Of a DNA stretch of 64,000 nucleotides, positions 56,101 to 64,000 are shown piece after piece. Under the pieces are notes generated by a model. It saw only the letters and a program-made list of their open reading frames with translations. It was not told the origin of the DNA and did not search any database. The translations under genes and the position numbers were made by a program. The DNA comes from Athripsodes cinereus (taxonomy: Eukaryota; Arthropoda; Insecta; Trichoptera; Leptoceridae): assembly GCA_947579605.1 (NCBI GenBank), contig OX388307.1, positions 17,399,237-17,463,236 of the forward strand, read 5' to 3'. How positions within the stretch are numbered: the stretch's first letter is position 1; each line of letters begins with the position of its first letter.

Positions 56101-59100
56101 ATTATGATTAACTTTACACATTGAAATATTGTAGATATATGCTCAATCAATGCAGAAAACGAACTAATAAAAATTGTACTACATTTGACTATGTACCAGA
56201 GATTCATAAACCAATGCAACAGTTTCAATATTGATTTAATCATTTGTTCAAAAAATATATCTGCAAAGCCCAAAATCATTGCCGATTCTAAGAAAAAACC
56301 AATATCTTCTCACTTTAACCCACATTGAAAAAATATATGACCATTATTGCAGAATAATTAATGATAATTTAGTTATGTTCCATGTATTTTTAATTTTATT
56401 ATTCTAAGATATTTATTTCAGTCTATATTAGGCTTTTGTAGTACATGTACTAGGTACTATTAGGAACTAATTCCCAGTACTGTACTAGAATGAACTATTC
56501 CGTATCTTATTCGCTCTTAGTTCTTTTAGTTCATTCATTCCCAATCGGACAGAACTAAAGTAATGCCAGTGACGTTCGGCATCTTCGCTCGGCGTCACTC
56601 GGTTTATGTCGGAACTTTAAACGAGTGGGAGTGAGATAGTTGATGTGATGATTCTATAAAGGATATAGTGCCTTCTTTTTTGCTTCTTATTAGTTCTTTT
56701 AGTTCAGTGACGTCAAAGAACTAATAAGAAGCACCAAGTACTGTACAAGTACATTCTAGTAGGTAGTATTCTAGTAGAGTGGTAGATAGATAGATTGGTG
56801 TTAGACCTTTTTAGTGTTTTGTTTTGCTATGAACATTGAAAATGGCGCCAATAAGGACGAAAAAGTATCATAACATATAACTTATATAACGGTGTTGTAA
56901 GTTAGTAGACTTACTTAGTTAAAATATTATCCCTTATGAACGTCTCATAAACATATAAAATAATAATGTAGTAGGTACCTACTGTCGATAGCAAAATTAT
57001 TAAAATTTATTGAAATGAAAATCCAATGTCTGCAAATTATGAAGGAAAATAAAATATTCTCTGAATTTTCTCTTTGTTAGTTACTAAGTATTGATTTTCA
57101 TAATCACAAAATTACATAAATGTGCATTTCCTATGTATGTACTCTGTATGCATCCTAAATTCTTATTAGAACATGTACTAATTAGTATAATATGCATCCT
57201 GTATTCTTATTAGTACATGTACTACATTCATGACTGAATAATTTTGACATGGAAATATTCAGTGAACTAATAGTACTAATAGTACTAGAAGAGCGTACTA
57301 GTTCTGTAGGACAATTGTACTAGATCAGATCGCTCCCAAAAATGACCGAGCAAGAACAAGCCTAGTCTATATCTAACTAAAGGACAATGGGCGAAATTGG
57401 TCCAAGAACCTCAACTGATGAAACCTAAGAGAAATGAAAGTACATACTTGTCATATCATTCTGGCAAAGTTTTATTAAATTCTGTCCTGGGAAAGTCTCG
57501 CTATAGTCATTTTTATCCCAGGTCCCAGGAACAAATAATACGATTTTACATTAAACTTTAGTTACATTGAGTAGTTATATGGGTCGATTTCATTTTAGAG
57601 CTATGTAGTCATTCGATTATAGACGATAATTTTGTGCAATGGGCGAGTTTATTGATGAAGCGCGATACCCATGTATCCATGGGTTAGTTGTGGTATTTTT
57701 TAAACATTTTATTTAATGAGAAACATTATTACTGTGGTATTGTCCAAGGATGGTTTTATCAATAAAATAATACTGACCATGCAAATCATGCTTTGTCTAT
57801 CTGGTTCATATGTCTTGTCTATGGTTCACCATGTCTTGTCTATGTAGTTGATAAGCAAAAATTTTATTTTATTATTGATGATGGGAGTAGGTTGACAATA
57901 AGTTTTTAACAGATTACAGATGAATCTGTAATTTGGATGTCATGCATCTCACCTTTTATCAGAACCCAAGTTTTGGAAAAAGTTTCCAATGTGAAGACAT
58001 TTGTCATCATTCTTTTACTTGGTGCTTTTGTTTAGCATAGTGGTGACAGCACTGTCATAGTGTCCAAGTTCAAATGCAATTATAAAATTTGATTTGATTT
58101 TAGGTAGGTAATTACAGACTAGACGAAGTTGGTAACATTCACCAGGACCGTTTACCTCTCTCTAAGTCACAAGTTCATATTTCAGAATTACTGGACACAG
58201 TATGTAAGTTTTAATTAATAAATATACACCATTAATATGTATTTCAAATAAAATTACATAAAATTCAAGGAATCCCATGATTTACATGTTTTATGCTTCA
58301 TTTTTGATAATTCTTTATTATTATTGTTTTGTTAGTATTTCTTCCTTTATTAGTATTGTTTTGTACAACATTCTTTCAGGTAAATCAATGGACGATTACG
58401 TAAGAGTTAAATACAAGGCTACACAGAAGTTGACTATAATGAAGATGATGGTGGATGGAAAAATGAACCCCGATTTTTCAGCCACAGATTTTGTTACAGA
58501 TGAAGATCTCAATAAAAGTTTACAGTTTTATGTGAGTTACTATTTGTCCAAAGTAATTGTTTTGGGATAATTAAATTGTCCTTATATTGTTTTGGGGATA
58601 TCTTATGGGTTACCCTGATGGTACAGTAATTTTAATAACCTCAGTATCATATAGCTGTAGATGTAATATATTGAATTAATCACTAAACTGGTTGTAAACT
58701 TATTTGAAAAAAATATTGTTTTGTTTGAGTGCTATGGGTCTGTTCTATTTTCCTCATCTGAATACCTTGCGGGTTGCCCCAATGGTATGGTTATTCACTT
58801 AAGCCTCACAGAACTGCAATATATTTATTTATTTTATTCTTCTTTCACATCATCATTTAACATACCAAAATAAAAAAAGCAATTTACATTAAAAAAATAA
58901 GATATGCAGGGGGGAGGTTATCACTATATTAGTGATTTCTTCCATCTAACCAACCAATCAACCCAGTGAGCAGATGTGAGAGGAGTATTGTAGATAAAAC
59001 GCGTATAAATAAGTTGCAAGGGTTTGGACATGTGGAGGGAATGGATGTTAAAAGGATGAAAAAGAGGTTGTATTTATCTGAATGTTAGAAAACGCGGACG

Positions 59101-60771
59101 TTCAAAAAGTATGTGGGTTAACCATGTGGATCAAATTCTCAAGGGTGGTTGCGTGTTGAGTAAGAGAAATTGGCATGCTTGTATGAGAAACTGGATCCAT
59201 GTGAAGGAAGCGAAAGAAGTATGTAAGGATAAGTCAACATGGCGTTCGTTCTCTCTGCCTACTCCACCTGGGACATGGCATGAGGGTGTAGATAATTTGA
59301 TAGTTGGTGAGCAAGTTATTGATTGTGCTCATCTCAATAGATAATAATAATAATAATAAACTTTATTGTACAAAATATTTAAACAAGAATAATTAGATCT
59401 GCTATGCATTAATTTAATAATGGTAGGAATAAGGTATTAATATTTATTTTTTAGTGTGAAAGCATTGTGGGGGAGCATGAAGATTTTATTGTAGACTTAT
59501 ATTGTAAAAGATCAGATGACATATTCCCAGATGGCAAGAGTGAGGTAAGTTGTTGCATTGTGAATTATTTTTATGTTTTATTTACATATAGACCATTAAA
59601 AGATGACATCACAGAAAAATGTTTGGAGGGCAGAGTCCCAACACAACGGAACAAAAACAAAAAGTGTTTACCTACATGACCATTATATATTATTCAATTG
59701 TTCAAAGATTGACGTAACATTAAATAATATACTTTCCGTAAAAGGTAATAAGGTATATATCTCATAACAGGATAAAGCGTACCACGTGAAAGTAAAAGCT
59801 TAAGGTGGTATCTCTTTCTAACTGCGTAGTTCTGACTATGCGTGAAAAAGAGATAAAGTACCTACCATAACCCATGCTATCTCAGATAGTAAATTATTTC
59901 AAAAAAGAGCGTTGAAATGTATTAAATCCTTCCAACTGTCAGGGTTGCAAAATCACTCAATATTGGGTAGAACGCCTAAAGAATAGGTACCTAATAATAA
60001 AAATAACTGTTAGTGTCGTTTTTTTACTATTTTGTCTTCTGACTTTCTTTTTTTCGCTTATGGCATAACATCCTACAAGGATGATTTGCGCAATTTGACT
60101 TTCAACTGTCATGACAATCAAACATGTGTTACGGTTTGCCCTCCAAGCAAAAACAATTCCATAGACAAGACCACGTGACATTTAATGGTCTAATGTTTTA
60201 TAATTTGTTATAGCATGATGCCATCACAGAGCTGGCATGAAGCATTGCAAGATATGAAAGCACCCAAATAAAAATTCTATGGGATAAAATTTTAGACAAA
60301 CAGATGATGTTATTTTATAAATCTTCCAAGTGTTTTATTTATTTATTATTGTGTGTATTATGCTTTGTTCACTTTAAGAGAATTGATAATAAATAAATAA
60401 AATAAATGAAGATTTAATTATTTTTTTTCACATCATAAGTTACATCGCAAAATCAACAAATCAATTTACATTAAAAAATGTGATGATGTGCATTTTAATA
60501 TAACTAATTTATAGCATACTGTAGTAATGTTTGTCTTTTTAAGATTTGCGAGGAGGAGTTGAAACTTTGTGAAGAATGGATGTATCCAAATGATGAAGAT
60601 AGGGATTGGACTCCAGAAAAACAAAGAGAGTATACACAACTTCATGGACCTGATCCTTATGGATTTGGTGGGTCACCAGAACAAAATAACTTTGCTGAGA
60701 ATGTTGATTTTGATATGCAGGAAGAGGAAGAAATTGATGCCGGAGTATTAGAGTTGAAAGAAGAATTGTGA
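53063..60771 (+). CDS. Canopy-family ER protein (CNPY2/seele-like), 6 exons
   Basis: CDS join 53063-53153, 55612-55679, 58104-58203, 58380-58531, 59455-59544, 60544-60771; all GT-AG, phases agree, 242 aa. Residues 1-20 are a signal peptide (LRLLLIFIFVISILPHNS), then the canopy/saposin-B-like domain: NLMCLVCRATVDELEKSI (C29, C32), VHISELLDTVC (C87), MDDYVRV, KMMVDGKMNPDF, LNKSLQFYCESIVGEHED (C138), LYCK (C154), EICEEELKLC (C169, C176). The C-terminus is acidic and ends KEEL, a KDEL-like retrieval signal. Canopy proteins are ER saposin-like chaperones; CNPY1/2 act in FGF/MSAP-related roles and Drosophila seele in Toll-ligand processing. I infer the same compartment. Intron TEs do not touch exons. 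AATAAA at 60921. Confidence 0.95.
53168..53345 (-). repeat. tRNA-derived SINE, full copy 1
   Basis: On the minus strand it starts with a tRNA-like head: GGTAGCCTGGAGGTAGAG (A-box) and GTGGTTCAATCCC (B-box). The body is cctttcacgacac...gtgaaa and the end is cagatatatctt plus a poly-A (T run at 53165-53173). In canopy intron 1, fourteen bases after the exon 1 donor. Confidence 0.85.
53640..54078. repeat. Dispersed repeat with 106-bp triplicated end
   Basis: tgatatattgttacaagctt recurs at 53761, 53867 and 53973 (period 106); the three units are nearly identical. The unit's cttacagaaaagagtggtag, gtgctccatag resembles 48605-48665. In canopy intron 1. Confidence 0.88.
54080..54760 (+). pseudogene. 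Non-LTR retrotransposon 3' part (family B), copy 2
   Basis: ITVGNECLEQVSEYVYLGSM, FTRDGRCDRDIERRKVASAR, ILVPSLTYASETWMWQKKDK, GINAVEMRSLRKMV, then after a frame break KTLRDREKNEDIRRMSGCKK, NKLRWFGHVERM, KRGRPRTSWLDH, VEEAKEVCKDRSVWRS, NYLTWDTA. RT thumb and tail only; stops at the codon after NGAF and near 54407. In canopy intron 1. Confidence 0.85.
55022..55125. repeat. Tandem duplication, ~51-bp unit
   Basis: agaaaaaaaaaaacaagaaa, caacatatccctcaaccata occurs twice in direct order. Low complexity. Confidence 0.75.
55612..55679 (+). CDS. Canopy gene exon 2
   Basis: Acceptor ttgtttatttcag; VCRATVDELEKSIKSI and NPKKTVE; donor GTAAGC. C32 pairs with C29 in the MCLVC motif. Confidence 0.95.
56429..57364. 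mobile_element. hAT-type non-autonomous element (TAGGCTTTTG)
   Basis: 936 bp, termini TAGGCTTTTG and CAAGCCTA (with ACAAG before), perfect duplication GTCTATAT (56421-56428, 57365-57372). Flanks inside are rich in GTACTAG/AGTACTA and TTAGTTC(T)TTTTAG motifs on both strands. No transposase. In canopy intron 2. Confidence 0.88.
57365..58100. other. Rest of canopy intron 2
   Basis: AT-rich DNA without recognisable repeat ends or coding. A short direct duplication (tatgtcttgtctatg) is seen near 57808-57845. Confidence 0.5.
58104..58203 (+). CDS. Canopy gene exon 3
   Basis: Acceptor gatttgattttag; VGNYRLDEVGN, LPLSKSQVHISELLDTV; donor T|GTAAGT. Too short and phase-split to show as a free-standing ORF. 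Confidence 0.95.
58380..58531 (+). CDS. Canopy gene exon 4
   Basis: Acceptor acattctttcag; CKSMDDYVRVKYKATQKLTI, MKMMVDGKMNPDFSATDFVT, DEDLNKSLQFY; donor GTGAGT. The free ORF here starts upstream in the intron and reads past the donor; only this part is coding. Confidence 0.95.
58960..59345 (+). pseudogene. Non-LTR retrotransposon tail (family B), copy 3
   Basis: GFGHVEGMDVKRMKKR, KRGRSKSMWVNHVDQILKGG, KEAKEVCKDKSTWRS in two frames, ending in an (AAT)n tail at 59341-59360. In canopy intron 4. Confidence 0.8.
59455..59544 (+). CDS. Canopy gene exon 5
   Basis: Acceptor atttattttttag; CESIVGEHEDFIVDLYCKRS, DDIFPDGKSE; donor GAG|GTAAGT. Confidence 0.95.
59591..60190. mobile_element. TA-target MITE (GACCATTAAA family), copy 2
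   Basis: 600 bp, termini GACCATTAAAAG and ATTTAATGGTC, TA on each side (59589-59590, 60191-60192). Reverse orientation relative to 51190-51463, with an extra central ~300 bp. In canopy intron 5, 46 bases after the exon 5 donor. Confidence 0.88.
60544..60771 (+). CDS. Canopy gene exon 6
   Basis: Acceptor ttgtctttttaag; ICEEELKLCEEWMYPNDEDR, WTPEKQREYTQLHGPDPYGF, then an acidic tail (QEEEEIDAGVLELKEEL) and TGA. Confidence 0.95.
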   Translation: MCEEELKLCEEWMYPNDEDRDWTPEKQREYTQLHGPDPYGFGGSPEQNNFAENVDFDMQEEEEIDAGVLELKEEL

Positions 60772-60920
60772 TATATTGGAATTGACATAATTTTTTCTTA
60801 TCCATCCATTTTATTGTTTCTTGTATATTTAGTAAATGAGTGAATTGTAATTCCATGGAGTTTCATAGTAGTTAACAACTGGTCTTGTCATGACTCCATG
60901 TGACGTTATTGTTTTATTAT

Positions 60921-60926
60921 AATAAA
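60921..60926 (+). terminator. Polyadenylation signal of the canopy gene
   Basis: AATAAA 150 bases after the stop codon, followed by a T-rich stretch (cctttcttc). Position fits the gene's 3' end; cleavage probably near 60940. Confidence 0.6.
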
Positions 60927-60939
60927 ACCTTTCTTCAGG

Positions 60940-61974
60940 TTGAAGTTGACTGAGATTCTTTGTATTCCTTATACTATTGTTGTAAAATTATATTGTCTAT
61001 TTATGTTTAAAATATGACAGAGTTTTCTTTCTAAGTAGTGCTATGATTGAACATCTCTAAAATTGATGAATAAATTCTTCCGGGATCAGCCAGAATTGGT
61101 ATTATGATCCCAAGATATGGAGCTGTGCATACAGTGGAGATGTTCTGGTTCCCATAGAATCCACACATAAATATTTTAGTCAGTTTTTATATTAGTACAT
61201 ACTTATATTCTTAAAAGACTCAATAATAAAATAAAATACTTTCTACTAGGTCTAATCCACTGGGAAAGCTTTAGGCAGAAAACATTTTTTATTTCTGTTT
61301 ATTAATAAAGGTATCACAAATCACTCAAATCGGATGGATTGCCGTAACCAATTAGTTAATAAAGATATGAAATTTTCTAAGACAATATATGAAAAGTTTA
61401 CTAAATTGCTGGATTCATAGTCAAAACATTTTTCATTGTATTGAATAAATTTCAAAATATACATAATAGTAGGTGCAACAATACGTACTGAAACTAAATG
61501 TTAAGAGTTATTTTGGTTATAAAAATCATGCTTGTTAATATTAAAAAATATCAATTATGGGAATTTAAATTGCATACTTTTTACATTTTAATATATTTTC
61601 CATAGAATACAAAACAATTATAAATAATAAATGAAGAGCCAATGATTTTATATATTGACAATGATTATATACTCTTTGAAATGTGTATAAAATAGGACAG
61701 CTCAACAATTAAAGAATAAATTTTATTAAATATTAATTTGTTTATCTGTCATTTTTTAATAATTCATGTTTTTTGTTTTGGAACTCATATTTTGTTTAAT
61801 TTTCTTGATAGAGCTTCTATGTACTTCATATATTTATGGTTTCCACCATATAAAAAATAATTTGTTGCCAAGTAACATTTAACAGACAACATATTTTGTT
61901 TCAATTAATATAGGTAGGTTACCTAAAGAGTGAGATAATCGAATAATAATGGCTAATTTTATTTATAGATAAGT

Positions 61975-61975
<1 letters not shown>
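60940..61975. other. Intergenic, no gene seen
   Basis: AT-rich, no coding evidence; ends at the CA microsatellite. Confidence 0.5.

Positions 61976-61976
<1 letters not shown>

Positions 61977-62011
<35 letters not shown>
61977..62011. repeat. (CA)n microsatellite
   Basis: About 17 CA units. Confidence 0.98.
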
Positions 62012-62013
<2 letters not shown>

Positions 62014-62211
62014 AAATAACATGCACGAGAAAGTGTAACTGTCTTCTCTATATATTTTATATAAATTATTTTTCTACAATGTAACAGAGGATACCACCTA
62101 CATATATGTATATTCAACTCGTCATAAAACTAAAACTTTTTCAACGTATATGAAATGAAATATATGCAGATAATAAATATATTTTAAGCTAGGAATATTA
62201 TAAAATATATT

Positions 62212-62372
62212 GATATAATGAAAGCAAAATTGTTTTTTACCAGGTTTAGTCATTGTCAAACTGAAGTTTGGTAACTTATTTAACAAATAAATTGTAGTAA
62301 AACCAAAAACAATTTTGTTTTCATTATATCAATATAATGGAGTTTTACAAAATCAACGTCGACTCAATCAAT
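62212..62372. repeat. Foldback repeat plus dispersed 3' motif, copy 2
   Basis: gaaagcaaaattgtttttta and its mirror caaaaacaattttgttttca, followed by tggagttttacaaaatcaac and gtcgactcaatcaat, as at 23104-23310. Part of the left arm is deleted. Confidence 0.75.
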
Positions 62373-62723
62373 TTTAAAATATACTTTACATATTCTTGTA
62401 TAACAATAATATCATGTAAACTATTTTGATCATTCCAAGTTTGTTCTAATCATAAATGTTTTCATTACATTAAAATTTTGTAATCACCATGCCAAATCAC
62501 TTTGAATAAACTTTTTCTGTACATGCTAATAAAATTAATTTTATAATTTATTTAATATTAATAATTTATATTAAAGTTATGATCAAAGGTATTTAGACAA
62601 AGTTGTGAAAAAAATTGGTTTTTAAAACATGTTCGGTAGTAATAGAACAATTTATTTTTATACAGTTACTAAAAATTATTAAGTATCCGAATATCCTTTA
62701 CTGAATATCTAGGTATTTTTTTT

Positions 62724-62902
62724 TTTTTTTAAAGATATATCTGGGTTTTTGTCATAAACCCAAATACAACCTTATACACCTTTCACAGTAAGCTACTAAA
62801 AGCTTGTGTCGTGAAAGGGGAGTTTGCCGGCACCTGGTATCGAACCACGGACCCCATGTTCACAAGGCCGAGACTCTACCTCCAGGCTACCGACGAACTC
62901 AA
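62724..62902 (-). repeat. tRNA-derived SINE, full copy 2
   Basis: About 90% identical by eye to 53168-53345, same strand; B-box region reads GTGGTTCGATACC. Poly-A end at about 62730 (T run 62719-62731). Confidence 0.85.
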
Positions 62903-62904
62903 AA

Positions 62905-64000
62905 TATATTATATAATTTGTTGGCAGGCCGCAGATATACCGACCAAGGGCCGCGGTTTGTGCATTGCTGGTTTAAACCAATTCAAAATCAATCAAAATG
63001 ATTAATTTAAAAAGCCCCATGTAAGTAAAGATGGTTTTACATTCCATAGAAGCTCGGCTAAATAGCTGTAGAGCTTAATGTAATTGCACACTGAACTTCT
63101 TAAACAACACAATTTTATAATCAATCAAAATAGAGAAGTATGTTTTAGAATAAGCATGTTTGGTGCAATTCAACATAAATGAGTATATTTTTTTGGTTAA
63201 TACTCTTACTGGTTGAATAAGTACAGGAAAATTTGATTGTGAGAATGTATTTGTCTTTATTTATAAATTAATATGGAGTTTTACAAAATAAATTTCAACT
63301 CAATCAATGTAGGTATTTGTCTTGTTGGGTGAAGGTACATAATCAATATTATAGCTACTGAACCTATTTAGCATACTTATTATATTATCAATGGATTTTT
63401 GTTTTTATTTTGAGCATAATGAATGCGTATTACATTGTTGATCACTTCACATACTTTGTAATACGCCATCACATATTATATTAATATAAATGTATATACT
63501 GTGCATCATTATTAAAAATAAATTCATACATGTGTACATTGTTAAAGTAGGGTTGAATCTTGCATGAAATGTTTGGCAAAAGCTAATGGTCTTTTCCATG
63601 CAAGACTACTTAGATGTAGAGAGTACCCAAAACAATTTTTATACAAGTACATACGTAATAAATAAAAAAAATAATATTTAAAAATACTTATCAATTCCAA
63701 AACACAATATACAATTGAGACACACCTCGACTTTCTTCTTAAGTAAAAAAAGTACTAACGCTGCTCAGAACTCGCCACTACATCGATGCGTTACCACATA
63801 TAACAATTTGGAGAAGGTGAGGTCCGTGGACATATTCTGTATGTCCAGGAGCCTTTTTAGGAGCCACATTAGACAGGAATGAAATATTTGTTTATTTTTT
63901 CTTTTCTTTTCTTTTTTTCTTTCTGTGTTTGTACTGTACTGGCAATAATAATAATAATGAATTCAAAGATGGGCTGGTCAAGTACAAGAAATATGTTTAA
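62905..64000. other. Window end, no gene seen
   Basis: Contains one copy of tggagttttacaaaat...tcaactcaatcaatg (63273-63310). The stretch 63760-63880 is less AT-rich but shows no recognisable protein or RNA. Confidence 0.45.

Overview
The window is eukaryotic nuclear DNA, almost certainly from an insect. It is AT-rich, has spliced genes with GT-AG introns, and is saturated with non-LTR retrotransposon debris, hAT-type and TA-target MITEs and a tRNA-derived SINE. The flavour of the LINE 3' tails and interspersed repeats looks lepidopteran to me; that is recognition, not proof.

Two host genes are supported. (1) A BNIP2/caytaxin-like gene with a C-terminal BCH (CRAL-TRIO-type) domain lies on the minus strand. 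I could rebuild eight exons by splice-site and phase consistency (43844-43797, 43608-42741, 42184-42012, 41043-40905, 38974-38832, 34229-34098, 33734-33648, 25800-25680). Its introns hold much of the transposon load. (2) A Canopy-family (CNPY2/seele-like) ER protein lies on the plus strand with six exons (53063-53153, 55612-55679, 58104-58203, 58380-58531, 59455-59544, 60544-60771). It encodes 242 aa with a signal peptide and a C-terminal KEEL. All its splice phases match. A third uninterrupted coding unit is a Tc1-type transposase with one 89-bp intron (46407-47533, DD34E).

Layout. 1-5.0 kb: ruined P-element-like transposase (minus strand) with a THAP domain, cut by a hAT MITE and two LINE fragments. 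5.3-6.7 kb: LINE with a 5' inversion. 7.1-7.6 kb: LINE fragment whose RT segment is triplicated as a 111-bp minisatellite. 9.0-11.4 kb: LINE with a 604-aa ORF inserted into an 88-bp minisatellite. 11.7-12.8 kb: RTE-like LINE. 12.8-16.0 kb: nested inverted-repeat elements carrying a CR1/L2-like fragment. 16.2-19.1 kb: 162-bp tandem array, a 332-bp palindrome and a hAT MITE. 20.2-22.5 kb: TTAA-flanked element carrying a YqaJ-type nuclease, itself holding a TA-target MITE. 24-44 kb: BNIP2-like gene and its TE-rich introns. 44.2-46.1 kb: three hAT-type MITEs in a row. 46.4-47.5 kb: Tc1 transposase. 48-52.7 kb: foldback element, L2-like LINE and MITEs. 53-60.9 kb: canopy gene. 61-64 kb: gene-poor, with a SINE and repeats.

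Ten hAT-like non-autonomous elements have perfect 8-bp target-site duplications, and no hAT transposase is visible. Several MITEs with different termini share one internal core. Stretches not listed as features are AT-rich DNA in which I see nothing supportable. Coordinates were read by eye and may be off by one or two bases.
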